This document shows, piece after piece, positions 33,773 to 42,464 of a DNA stretch of 64,000 nt. The stretch comes from Alkalinema pantanalense (GTDB lineage: Bacteria; Cyanobacteriota; Cyanobacteriia; Leptolyngbyales; Leptolyngbyaceae): positions 3,882 through 67,881 of the forward strand of contig NZ_JBLZFX010000025.1 of the NCBI RefSeq assembly GCF_050753345.1. Reading direction: 5' to 3'. Under the pieces are notes generated by a model, which saw only the letters and a program-made list of their open reading frames with translations, was not told where the DNA came from and did not search any database. Position 1 is the first letter of the stretch. Each line of letters begins with the position of its first letter. Both the position numbers and the translations under genes were made by a program.

Positions 33773-34873
33773 GTGACTTTACGAACCTCTCGAACCACCC
33801 GGCGGAATTTCCTGCTTTCCACTGCTGCTAGCCTGTTACCCTTAGCTTTTCGGAGTCCGGCTCGTGCAACTCTTAATCCCATGTTGAACCGTGGTACAAG
33901 ACCCCCCTATCTGGGAACAACGTTTAGCCAGTTACAATGCAGCTACATGGGGTTAGAAGTGCGTAAAGCATTTCAAGCAATTTGCAGTCTCGGGCTCGAT
34001 CGTATTCGCCTCTGTGCCTACTGGAACGAAATTCAACCCCAGGAAAATCAGCTTAACTTTTCCCAACTCGATTGGTTTTTAGAACAATGCCATGATCACA
34101 AAATCGATGTGGTGTTAGCAGTTGGGATGAAAGTTCCAAGGTGGCCAGAGTTTCACTTCCCGCAATGGGTTAGCGATCGCTATGAAACGGGTGCAGGAAA
34201 TCAACCACTAGACAAACGCAGCCCCGCAGTTGCAGAACTTGCCCTCAAGTTTGTGAATGAGGTAGTTAACCACTGTCGCTATGCTCCTGCTATCAAATAC
34301 TGGCAAGTAGAAAACGAACCCTTTACCCAGTTGGAAATCGCAGGTGGTCGTTTCCTCAGTCCAGAATTTGTGAGTCGAGAAGTGGCCATGGTGCGATCGC
34401 GCCTTTGGGGCCAGCAACGGATTGTACTCACGAATGCGATTCATCTCCCCAGTCCGAAGCTTGAAGAAGATGAACCTGCATTTCTCAACAGCTTAGTCAC
34501 CAGTGAAGCGATCGGGTTCAATGTCTATACCAAAGTTCCAGCGGGAAATTCCGGTGCATACTTAGAACCGACTCCGGAGTTTTGGCAACAGTTACAACAA
34601 TGGCAAAATCGTATTCAAGCTTCCAATCGCGAAGCCTGGGTAGCAGAGGCGCAAGCAGAACCCTGGGAACCGCAGAAATTGGTTGCAATGGATAAGCCCC
34701 ACTATCCTAGTGCAACGCCGCCGCGTATGCGATCGTTGGTGCATACCTTGGCCACCATGAATTACAATACCGTTCTCCTGTGGGGCTGTGAATATTGGTA
34801 TTGGCAACGGATGAATAATCGCAATCTTTGGTGGTGGACAGTTCAGCAAATGCTGCAAGCCCCGAAAGCTTGA
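33773..34873 (+). CDS. Tat-exported glycoside hydrolase-like TIM-barrel protein
   Basis: The protein starts at GTG 33773. The N-terminus has a twin-arginine signal: TTRRNFLLSTAASLLPLAF, ending ARA. The mature domain is a clan-A type (beta/alpha)8 barrel: LGLDRIRLCAYWNEIQPQEN, VVLAVGMKVPRWPEF, acid/base glutamate in YWQVENEPF (NEP motif) and a likely nucleophile glutamate in WVAEAQAEPW. It resembles GH2/GH5/GH42-like hydrolases, so it probably cleaves or remodels a beta-linked polysaccharide outside the cytoplasm. The exact GH family and substrate are unresolved. It is a single gene ended by a strong bidirectional terminator. Confidence 0.75.
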   Translation: MTLRTSRTTRRNFLLSTAASLLPLAFRSPARATLNPMLNRGTRPPYLGTTFSQLQCSYMGLEVRKAFQAICSLGLDRIRLCAYWNEIQPQENQLNFSQLDWFLEQCHDHKIDVVLAVGMKVPRWPEFHFPQWVSDRYETGAGNQPLDKRSPAVAELALKFVNEVVNHCRYAPAIKYWQVENEPFTQLEIAGGRFLSPEFVSREVAMVRSRLWGQQRIVLTNAIHLPSPKLEEDEPAFLNSLVTSEAIGFNVYTKVPAGNSGAYLEPTPEFWQQLQQWQNRIQASNREAWVAEAQAEPWEPQKLVAMDKPHYPSATPPRMRSLVHTLATMNYNTVLLWGCEYWYWQRMNNRNLWWWTVQQMLQAPKA

Positions 34874-34938
34874 GTCGATCGGAAACCACGCTGCCCCATA
34901 GCCTACTTGTGTAAAATCCCTACATAAAACTCTGCATA

Positions 34939-34974
34939 AAAACAGAGTACGCCAAAGACGGAGTACTCTGTTTT
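34939..34974. terminator. Bidirectional terminator between convergent genes
   Basis: AAAACAGAGTAC (34939-34950) and GTACTCTGTTTT (34963-34974) pair perfectly over 12 bp around a 12-base loop, with A-runs and T-runs at both ends. It serves both the hydrolase gene and the opposing NDH-2 gene. Confidence 0.9.
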
Positions 34975-35020
34975 AACCGAGTTTTAACCGACAAATTTGA
35001 GAAGACTGAGTGGGAATCCA

Positions 35021-36373
35021 CTACTTCCCAGATAGCGCGGGGACTTTTTCCTCAGCACTATCTACAGAACTATCCACAGAATCAGAAACTGCTTGTAAAT
35101 CAGTCCCGGTAATAATCCGCGCCCCACGACTGCGGGTGAAATAGTTCCAAGCCCACTGGGTCATCACAACAATCTTGTTATCGACTTCAATGAGGTAGTA
35201 AATGTGAACCACGACCCAGGCTAACCAAGCAAAGAAGCCAGAGAACTTGATGAAGCCCATGTCCACGACAGCTTCGTTGTCGCCAATGACGGCCATGCTA
35301 CCCAGATCGGTGTACGTGAACGCAGGTAAGGTTGCGCCTTTTGCCTGGGCTTGCAGCAGATCGGAAACGTATTCCCCTTCCTGCATCGCTACTGCTGCTA
35401 CACCCGGTAAGGGTTTATCTCCTTGATGGGAAAAATTAGCTAAGTCCCCAATCACATAGATATTGGGCTGAGAGGCGAGGCTCAGATCCGGCTGTACCAT
35501 CACCCGACCCACCCGATCGAGGGTGGCTCCGGCCCGCTCTTCCAAGACCTTGCCGATCGGAGATGCTTTCACTCCAGCAGCCCACAGCACCGTTTTCGCG
35601 GGAATTGTCTTAGAGGCTTCGCCTTGCAGAACCGTAACCGCACCTTCTTCAATATTGGTGACGCGGGTGCTGACTTGAACCTTGACGCCCAACCGTTCCA
35701 ACGCAATCTGAGCTTTCTGAGACAGTTCCGGTGGGTAGGGTGGCAATACCCGATCGAGCCCTTCCAGCAAAATCACTTGGGTTTCCGTCGGATCGATGTG
35801 ATGGAAATCATCCTTCATCGTTTTAAAGGCGAGATCGGCGATCGCCCCAGCTAACTCGACCCCCGCAGGTCCCGCACCCACAATCACAAAGGTCAGCCAA
35901 GCTCGCCGCAAGGCGGGATCAGTTTCCTTCTCCGCTGCTTCAAAGGCAGAAAAGATGCGCCGCCGCATTTCGATCGCGTCTTCGATCGTTTTCAAACCCG
36001 GTGCCACATCCTTCCATTGGTCATTGCCAAAGTAGTGGTGGCTGGCCCCAGTTGCCACAATGAGCTTGTCGTACTCGATTTCTTGGCTCTTCAAAATCAC
36101 CTTTTGGGCCACGGGGTCAATGTCGATCGCCTCATCCATCAACACCCGCACGTTTTTGTGCTTACTGACGATCGCCCGCAGCGGCGAAGAAATATCTGCC
36201 GGAGACAGCGTCCCCGTTGCAACTTGATAGAGCAGCGGCTGGAACAGGTGGAAGTTCCGCTTATCAATGAGGGTGACTTCAAATTGGGTACTGCCCAGCG
36301 CCTTTGCGGTGTAGAGTCCCCCAAAGCCACCGCCAATAATCACTACACGCTGCCGAGCCGGAGTGTCTGTCAT
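35021..36373 (-). CDS. ndh: Type II NADH dehydrogenase (NDH-2), FAD-dependent
   Basis: The 450-residue flavoprotein oxidises NAD(P)H and reduces quinone without proton pumping. FAD-binding VVIIGGGFGGLYTAKAL at residues 9-25, NAD-binding FVIVGAGPAGVELAGAIADL near 165, and YVIGDLANFSH near 305 for the second FAD contact are all present. A C-terminal amphipathic/hydrophobic stretch (FFAWLAWVVVHIYYLIEVDN) would associate with the membrane. The acidic serine-rich tail (SDSVDSSVDSAEEK) contains a small internal repeat. Cyanobacteria use NDH-2 mostly as a redox sensor of the plastoquinone pool. ATG 36373. Confidence 0.92.
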   Translation of the reverse strand: MTDTPARQRVVIIGGGFGGLYTAKALGSTQFEVTLIDKRNFHLFQPLLYQVATGTLSPADISSPLRAIVSKHKNVRVLMDEAIDIDPVAQKVILKSQEIEYDKLIVATGASHHYFGNDQWKDVAPGLKTIEDAIEMRRRIFSAFEAAEKETDPALRRAWLTFVIVGAGPAGVELAGAIADLAFKTMKDDFHHIDPTETQVILLEGLDRVLPPYPPELSQKAQIALERLGVKVQVSTRVTNIEEGAVTVLQGEASKTIPAKTVLWAAGVKASPIGKVLEERAGATLDRVGRVMVQPDLSLASQPNIYVIGDLANFSHQGDKPLPGVAAVAMQEGEYVSDLLQAQAKGATLPAFTYTDLGSMAVIGDNEAVVDMGFIKFSGFFAWLAWVVVHIYYLIEVDNKIVVMTQWAWNYFTRSRGARIITGTDLQAVSDSVDSSVDSAEEKVPALSGK

Positions 36374-36491
36374 GTTGACCTTCGCTGATGTAACTGTGAA
36401 ACAGGAGGAGGAAACGGGCTATTGAGCTTAATTGATAATGTTACCTATTGTAATAATCAAGATATATTTCTTTATCAACTTCTCTTGAACT

Positions 36492-36713
36492 TTATTTTCC
36501 AGGATAGCGATCGCACCCGATCGAGCGGAATGTCCGAAACGTAGGAACTAAGAGACCTGTCTGCGCTGATGGGGGCTGAGAATAATCGATCTGTAGTGGT
36601 AGGCAACTCCCTGCTACCGGTCTGATGGGAACTAGATTCTGATTAGAAATAGCTATACCATCGATAAGATTTACAAAAAGCACAATCAAGCACAGAACGA
36701 TCGAGTTTCCCAT
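36492..36713 (-). CDS. Possible small exported protein
   Basis: The ATG at 36713 follows TGAGGGG at a short spacing. The first 24 residues (MGNSIVLCLIVLFVNLIDGI) look like a signal peptide; the 50-residue remainder is polar with two cysteines (GSCLPLQIDY, IGCDRYPG). It is unrecognised and lies alone in a 540-bp gap between NDH-2 and the deoxyhypusine-synthase-like gene. It is listed with low confidence because the start and signal are good but the family is unknown. Confidence 0.3.
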   Translation of the reverse strand: MGNSIVLCLIVLFVNLIDGIAISNQNLVPIRPVAGSCLPLQIDYSQPPSAQTGLLVPTFRTFRSIGCDRYPGK

Positions 36714-36911
36714 CAGCCCCTCACTTCATTTCTAGTCATCTTCTTAGCCTCGATTCCACTCCAAAATGGTGAGTAGCCATGGGTGCAAAAAAAAGAATGC
36801 ATGGGTGCAAAGAAAACGCAAAAGAGCTTAAAAAGAGAGAAAGACGGGCAAGCCTCCTAGATCACTGGTCACCTACTCTTTAAAAGATTGCCCGCTTCAA
36901 TGTCGCGATCG

Positions 36912-38177
36912 CTACCGTCGGATGGGTGTCCCACAGGGATAGGTTGCAATGGGTTTCTCAGCCCCCTTAGCTGAGGATTTTTCAGTAACTTGTTCAGCAA
37001 CTTTTGGCCCCTCAGCAACTTTCTCTAGCGGCAAGATGCTGGCGGATTGGGACTCTATGGTTGCCTTTGCTGCAGTCTTTGCTGCAGTCTTGGCTGCCTG
37101 GTAGTCTCGGCGCAGTTCCGCCATCATAGCTTCACGACTATCGTACAGTCGTTTCAGAGGCCGGGGCGCACTTTGGTTAAGGGTGTAAGCCGTCAAAATG
37201 GGTAGGGCGATCGTGCTGTCGGTGTAGCAGACGATCGCACTGGGTAACTCTTCGGGATCAACCTTGCCCCAACTGACTGCTTCGCTGGGCGTTGCCCCGG
37301 AAAGCCCACCTGTATCAGGACGGGCATCGGTAATCTGGATAAAGAAATCGTGGCCCCGCTCTTCTAGTCCGAGGACTTCATGTAACTGAGGTTGGGTTTG
37401 CAGGAGAAAGTTTTTGGGACTGCCGCCGCCCAGGATAATGGCTGCACTCTTACCCACTTCCCCCGTCTCCGTTTGTCTAGCGGCATAGGCGATCGCAGCG
37501 GTTTCATTCACGTCAATCATGGGATCAATGAACAACCCATTACCATCCAAAGCCACCGCTGCCACATTCATACCGATGGAACTGTCCCCCGGCGAAGAGG
37601 TATAGATAGGTACGCCACATTCATAGGCTGTAGACAGGAGCGATGGCTGTTGAACCCCCACCTGCTGCTCAATCTCGTAGACATACTTCCCTAAAAGGTA
37701 GTGAAATTCCGCTGTGCCCATGCGTTTCTGGAACGGTTCTGCCTGGAGAATTCGACGTAAAAATGCATCGGTGCTGAGCAGTACATCATAGTCAAACACA
37801 ATGTCATAAATGCGAATCCGACCTTCTTGTCGGAGTTTCACATCATCCACAAAGGGATTGCTGGCATAGAGGGCTAAGCCGAGGCCATAGTGCATGTCAT
37901 GGTACAGATTAGCTCCTGTGCTGATAATCCAATCAATAAACCCTGCCCGCATCAACGGCGCGATCGCAGATACTCCAAATCCTGCTGGCGTCAACGCACC
38001 CGACAAACTCAGCCCAACAGTTACTCCCGGCTGAAACACTTGGCGAGCTAATAACTGACAGGTTTCCCGGAGCCGCGCTGAGTTATAGGCGGTGAAATAC
38101 TGATCAACCAGATCCACAACATTGATGCTTTCCGGCATGGGCATCGGGGTGATCTTTTGACTATAAAACTTTGACAT
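36912..38177 (-). CDS. Deoxyhypusine synthase-like protein
   Basis: The 421-residue protein has the DHS fold throughout: a Rossmann NAD-binding core with GLSLSGALTPAGFG, SPGDSSIGMNVA, the catalytic-lysine segment ILGGGSPKNFLLQ, and QITDARPDTGGLSGATPSEA. In eukaryotes and archaea the enzyme modifies eIF5A; bacteria lack that substrate. Bacterial homologues studied so far make homospermidine or act in polyamine metabolism, so that is the likely role. A C-terminal tail of about 70 residues, rich in Ala/Lys with repeated KTAAKTAAKA, is extra. ATG 38177 follows GGAG. Confidence 0.85.
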   Translation of the reverse strand: MSKFYSQKITPMPMPESINVVDLVDQYFTAYNSARLRETCQLLARQVFQPGVTVGLSLSGALTPAGFGVSAIAPLMRAGFIDWIISTGANLYHDMHYGLGLALYASNPFVDDVKLRQEGRIRIYDIVFDYDVLLSTDAFLRRILQAEPFQKRMGTAEFHYLLGKYVYEIEQQVGVQQPSLLSTAYECGVPIYTSSPGDSSIGMNVAAVALDGNGLFIDPMIDVNETAAIAYAARQTETGEVGKSAAIILGGGSPKNFLLQTQPQLHEVLGLEERGHDFFIQITDARPDTGGLSGATPSEAVSWGKVDPEELPSAIVCYTDSTIALPILTAYTLNQSAPRPLKRLYDSREAMMAELRRDYQAAKTAAKTAAKATIESQSASILPLEKVAEGPKVAEQVTEKSSAKGAEKPIATYPCGTPIRR

Positions 38178-39300
38178 GAGTGCACTCCAGACAGTAAAAA
38201 AGCATTTCGCTCAATGAGCATTTCATTTGAGCGTTCCATCCAAAAAAGCTCAACACAACGGACGTAGAGTATTTCCAGTCTTCCCTGATCCGGCATCTGT
38301 CCGTACAGGAGGCCGGATCAGGAGAATGGGATTGAGTTGTGATGCAATAGTCGAAATACAAGGTAAATGCCCAGAAATTGATGTCAGAGCAAAAAAAAGG
38401 TCTCTAACTTGTTCAATTTTGAAACCTGGCAAATTTGCTGGCTCGTACAACTTAGTGGTTAGATTGAATCTGTTGCCCGATCGGGATCAGTTCCTATGCC
38501 AGCCGGCTCAGTTCATACGTGCTATCTAGAAAGTGCTCAAAACTGGGTTAACCATGACTGGCTCAGCAATCAGTTGTTTGATTGCAATGCACTTTGAGAT
38601 CAAGCAATGCACTTTGAGATCAAAACAATGCAGATCTGGAGAGCACCAGAAATTAGTTGTTGAGTGAGTTTTGTAGTTTGGTTAATAGATTTTGCACTGA
38701 AGAAATCTGGCACTGATAAATCTGGCACTGTTCAATCTGACACTGATAAACTTTCCACAGACCTCTTCCGGGGAATACGCGGACTCCGTTATTCCTTAAG
38801 CAAAAGTGGTCTAAGGCAGAAATCAGACTGCCCAGGGTCAAGTGTATGGGCGTCAAACTTGTGAGTATGCCACTGACAAGCATGCCACTGACAAGCGTGA
38901 AACTAAAACATAAAATCTGACTAAGAACTGATGCGGTCAACCGTGAAGCGATAGTCGAACGAATCAGCCCATACTCGGTGGTTCACACCGATCAACCCAG
39001 GACAGTGCAGGATCAGTTTTGCGTTTTTCCTTGAGGTTCACATCAAGGTACCACAAGGGTCGCCAAGGGTAGTCAATCAGTGGATAGTGCGACAACTTGG
39101 TATCTGCCCCTCTTGCTTGTAAATCACTTGGGTTGATCCTACCATCGCCTCCTAAGAATATGCATCGCGGAAAATCAGGATGTGCCTAAAAGACTGGGTG
39201 ATTTTAATGCTCTCGTTGGCAAGGGAAACGGTGCCGGAATATCAGCTCGGCCACTGACCAGAAGTAGGCCACTGACCAATGACGGTTTTCCGATCCTGTC
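38178..39300. other. 1.1-kb gap with three short tandem repeats
   Basis: No gene is supported in this unusually long gap. It contains a perfect 20-bp duplication (GCAATGCACTTTGAGATCAA at 38584-38603 and 38604-38623) and a 15-bp triplication (AAATCTGGCACTGAT and variants, 38704-38748). It also has a 15-bp duplication (ATGCCACTGACAAGC at 38867-38896) and GGCCACTGACCA twice with an 18-bp period (39249-39278). The CACTGA core recurs in the last three. No terminator or RNA gene was recognised; a regulatory RNA remains possible. Confidence 0.6.
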
Positions 39301-39304
39301 ATGT

Positions 39305-39331
39305 TTAGCACTCTTGGTCATGGAGTGCTAA
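39305..39331 (+). promoter_or_regulatory. CIRCE operator (HrcA site)
   Basis: A perfect CIRCE element: TTAGCACTC (39305-39313), nine-base spacer, GAGTGCTAA (39323-39331), ending 32 bp before the groEL ATG. HrcA bound here represses groEL until heat stress. Confidence 0.97.
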
Positions 39332-39363
39332 AGTCAATTACGGAACTCTGGAAGGCATACACT

Positions 39364-41034
39364 ATGGCAAAGATCGTAGTTTTTGATGAAGCTTCACGTC
39401 AGGCGCTGGAACGCGGTGTGAATGCGCTGGCCGATGCAGTGAAAGTCACGTTAGGGCCAAGAGGACGCAATGTACTCCTGGAGAAAAAGTATGGTGCCCC
39501 TCAAATTGTTAACGACGGCATCAGTATTGCGAAAGAAATCGAACTAGAAGATCCCCTCGAAAATACTGGCGCTTCACTCATTCGGGAAGTAGCTTCTAAA
39601 ACCAACGATCTAGCCGGTGACGGAACCACCACTGCAACGGTTCTGGCTCAAGCAATGATCCGGGAAGGCATGAAAAATGTGGCTGCTGGTTCCAACCCGA
39701 TCGCGCTGAAGCGGGGGATGGAAAAAGCGGTGGCTGCGCTAGTTGAGGAAATCCAAGCCGTCGCTAAGCCGGTTACGGGTAATGCGATCGCCCAAGTTGC
39801 AACCATTTCCGCAGGCAACGACGAAGAAATTGGTGGGATGATTGCCCAAGCCATGGACAAGGTGGGCAAAGATGGCGTCATCACCGTTGAAGAGTCCAAG
39901 TCCCTCGATACCGACATGGATGTGGTCGAAGGGATGCAGATCGATCGGGGTTATCTATCTCCCTACTTTGTGACCGATGTTGAGCGGTTGTTGGCTGAGT
40001 TTGAAAACATGGCCATTCTGCTGACGGACAAGAAAATCAGTTCTGTTCAAGAGTTGGTTCCCATTCTGGAGAAGGTGGCACGGGCGGGACAACCCTTGCT
40101 GATTATTGCGGAAGACATTGAAGGGGAAGCCCTGACGACTTTGGTGGTCAACCGCCTGCGGGGTGTTCTGAATGTTGCGGCTATTAAAGCTCCAGGCTTT
40201 GGGGAACGCCGCAAGTCCATGCTGCAAGACATCGCTGTGCTCACCGATGGTCAGGTGATTTCAGAAGATATGGGCTTGAGCTTGGATGCTGCCACCCTTG
40301 ATATGCTGGGTAAGGCTCGTAAAGTCAGCATTACCAAGGATTCAACCACGATCGTTTCTGCGGCTGAGAATGCAGCTAATATCCAAAAGCGGGTTGAGCA
40401 ACTGCGCCGCGAGTTGGATGCATCGGATTCCGAATACGACAAAGAAAAGCTGTCGGAACGGATTGCGAAGCTAGCTGGTGGTGTGGCGGTGATCAAAGTC
40501 GGTGCAGCAACTGAAACCGAACTGAAGGATCGCAAGCTGCGGATTGAAGATGCTTTAAATGCAACCAAAGCTGCGGTTGCGGAGGGAACTGTTCCCGGTG
40601 GTGGCGTTACCCTGTTGCACCTAGCTTCTAAGCTGGATGCGGTCAAAGCAGGTTTATCCAATCCTGAAGAGAAAATCGGTGTAGATATTATTGCCCGATC
40701 GCTGGAAGCCCCCCTGAAGCAAATTGCTGATAACTCTGGGGTTGAAGGTTCCGTTGTGGTTGAAAAAGTCCGTGCTATGGACTTCAACATGGGCTACAAC
40801 GCTATGACGGATTCCTATGAAGACTTGGTGGCTTCTGGGGTGATCGATCCTGCGAAGGTAGTGCGGTCTGCGTTACAAGATGCGGCTTCGATCGCCTCCA
40901 TGGTGCTGACTACCGAAGCTCTCGTGGTCGAAAAACCTGAACCTAAATCTGCTGCAGCGCCTGATATGGGTGGCATGGGCGGTATGGGTGGCATGGGCGG
41001 TATGGGTGGCATGGGCGGTATGGGGATGATGTAG
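39364..41034 (+). CDS. groEL: Chaperonin GroEL (GroEL2 type, no adjacent groES)
   Basis: The 556-residue chaperonin I subunit starts MAKIVVFDEASRQALERGVN at ATG 39364; a longer frame from 39301 overlaps the CIRCE site and is rejected. The ATP loop is LGPRGRNVLLEKKYGAPQIV and GDGTTTATVLAQAM. The C-terminus ends in a GGM repeat tail. It lacks a groES partner upstream, as for the second cyanobacterial groEL. A perfect CIRCE shows HrcA control. Folding substrates of GroEL2 in cyanobacteria are only partly known. Confidence 0.96.
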   Translation: MAKIVVFDEASRQALERGVNALADAVKVTLGPRGRNVLLEKKYGAPQIVNDGISIAKEIELEDPLENTGASLIREVASKTNDLAGDGTTTATVLAQAMIREGMKNVAAGSNPIALKRGMEKAVAALVEEIQAVAKPVTGNAIAQVATISAGNDEEIGGMIAQAMDKVGKDGVITVEESKSLDTDMDVVEGMQIDRGYLSPYFVTDVERLLAEFENMAILLTDKKISSVQELVPILEKVARAGQPLLIIAEDIEGEALTTLVVNRLRGVLNVAAIKAPGFGERRKSMLQDIAVLTDGQVISEDMGLSLDAATLDMLGKARKVSITKDSTTIVSAAENAANIQKRVEQLRRELDASDSEYDKEKLSERIAKLAGGVAVIKVGAATETELKDRKLRIEDALNATKAAVAEGTVPGGGVTLLHLASKLDAVKAGLSNPEEKIGVDIIARSLEAPLKQIADNSGVEGSVVVEKVRAMDFNMGYNAMTDSYEDLVASGVIDPAKVVRSALQDAASIASMVLTTEALVVEKPEPKSAAAPDMGGMGGMGGMGGMGGMGGMGMM

Positions 41035-41082
41035 TCCCTTTTAGCGTTGCCGCTTGAGTCCCTGGTAACCCGTTTGTATAGC

Positions 41083-41126
41083 AAAAGCGCGATCGCTCTC
41101 TGATTCGAGGAAGCGATCGCGCTTTT
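41083..41126 (+). terminator. Terminator of groEL with HIP1 octamers in both arms
   Basis: AAAAGCGCGATCGCT (41083-41097) and AGCGATCGCGCTTTT (41112-41126) form a 15-bp perfect stem about 50 bp after the groEL stop, ending in TTTT. Each arm contains GCGATCGC, the cyanobacterial HIP1 octamer. Confidence 0.88.
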
Positions 41127-41175
41127 GGTTATTTGTCGTATTATCGACGAATTTGTAGAGGCTTTTGTATGAGCA

Positions 41176-41210
41176 CCTAGAGAGTCCCATTAGAAATGGG
41201 GGACTCTAGG
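41176..41210. repeat. Long imperfect inverted repeat near the groEL terminator
   Basis: CCTAGAGAGTCCCATT, a three-base loop, then AATGGGGGACTCTAGG form a hairpin with one bulge. It is in the 260-bp gap between groEL and mscL (opposite strands), so it may terminate mscL or be a mobile-repeat remnant. Confidence 0.6.
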
Positions 41211-41295
41211 TGGTATGGGCTACCGTAGGGATGAGCACGTATCCTGGGCCGAACTGCCGATCTCAATGCGTGCGCCATGGGCAGTTAATTCGGAA

Positions 41296-41694
41296 TTACC
41301 GTGATTCAACCGCACGGGCAATTCGTTCCAAAAGAACCAATTGAGGGTCAGGTGCAGCAGCAGCCTCTGCCAAAGCCTTTTGCCGTTGCAGTTTTTTCTT
41401 CGCCCCTTCCAGGACGCGAATTAGGATGAAAATGGACAATGCAATAACCAGGAAACTCAAGACTGCTGCTAGAAACTTACCGTAAAGAATGCCATTGTAG
41501 GACAGTGCCTCTAGGTTTTTGGCGTTGATTGCGGTCAAGGCAGGACTCAAAATTGCTGGCGTAATGATATCTTCAACTAGTGAAGTAATGATTTTGCCAA
41601 ATGCGCCCCCAATCACCACTGCAACTGCTAGGTCTACAACGTTTCCCTGCATGAGAAACGCCTTAAAGTCTTCCCAAAAGCTAGACCGTGCCAT
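41296..41694 (-). CDS. mscL: Large-conductance mechanosensitive channel
   Basis: The 132-residue channel opens on membrane tension to release solutes during hypo-osmotic shock. It has the N-terminal amphipathic helix FWEDFKAFLMQGNVVDLAVA, first transmembrane helix with the glycine-rich pore VVIGGAFGKIITSLVEDIIT, a short periplasmic loop, second helix (FLAAVLSFLVIALSIFILI) and a charged C-terminal helix bundle. The length is standard. A single gene in a region with no operon partner. Confidence 0.95.
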   Translation of the reverse strand: MARSSFWEDFKAFLMQGNVVDLAVAVVIGGAFGKIITSLVEDIITPAILSPALTAINAKNLEALSYNGILYGKFLAAVLSFLVIALSIFILIRVLEGAKKKLQRQKALAEAAAAPDPQLVLLERIARAVESR

Positions 41695-42355
41695 AGAAAC
41701 TTTGCCTTCCTAAAATCGAAAATCTGTTATGGGCGTATTATAGGGGGTGTTACAGTTCCTTGAATATCCAGCTTCAGGACATTTTTTGTCTTTTTTGTAG
41801 AGAAAAGCTGATTTTTGGTCACTATCTGTAACTCCACCAATCGCTCTCCAAGGGAGCAAGAATTTCCCACAACCCTTGGAAGACAAGGCTTAGAGGGCAG
41901 TATCCAGAGAATCTCCTCCCAAAACCAGTCATTTTTCTTCAATGCGTAACAATCTCCATATTTTTTACGCTTTCAGAGATATCGCCACAGCCAAGATTGT
42001 TAAGACAATCAGATTTTTACTTGCCAACCGTTCGATCCCCCTAAATGCCTACGCTTTAGTGAAGCCATGCTGATAGGCTGTATGCGTCACTGCGCTAGAA
42101 AGAAGGGGAGCTCTTACAAAAATTTGGATCAGTGCCTCGTGTTGGAGGTGAGTTTCCACAAAGGTTCACTAGCGGCAAGGGAGAGCTAGCTAGGTGATGG
42201 GATGCGCCCGATCGAACCTAGTCCATCATGGACGAATGAATTGAAATGACGATCCTAAGTTGATGGGCTATGGCTACAACAAGTTAGAGCGTGACAACAC
42301 GAGATGCCTCCTCCTCGTTCGATCCCCAAGTTGATCAACATATTTAAGATAGACA
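41695..42355. other. 660-bp gap between mscL and the clpC terminator
   Basis: No gene is supported. A GATCCCCCTAAATGCC word near 42034 resembles the end of the dispersed GATCCCCC element at 24268-24350. Part of the stretch (about 42040-42200) is GC-balanced and without repeats; no promoter or RNA was identified. Confidence 0.35.
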
Positions 42356-42386
42356 AAAAGCGGAGCTATTTAGTAGCTCCGCTTTT
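42356..42386 (-). terminator. Terminator of clpC
   Basis: AAAAGCGGAGCTA (42356-42368), loop of five, TAGCTCCGCTTTT (42374-42386): a 13-bp perfect stem with A- and T-runs, about 80 bp beyond the clpC stop codon on the minus strand. Confidence 0.9.
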
Positions 42387-42464
42387 ATAGTTCATCCACT
42401 TAAATTAAGTAAGTAGTTAGTCAAGTAACTCAAGGTCTGTCAGTTGAAAGACAAGAGCCTCTCT

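Noticed and set aside
36139..36388. Open frames opposite to the NDH-2 gene
   Set aside because: They are antisense shadows of a strongly supported gene and lack start signals.
38227..38940. Several frames of 60-100 codons in the gap before groEL
   Set aside because: They run through short tandem repeats (giving YQCQI-like peptides), lack ribosome binding sites and match no family.
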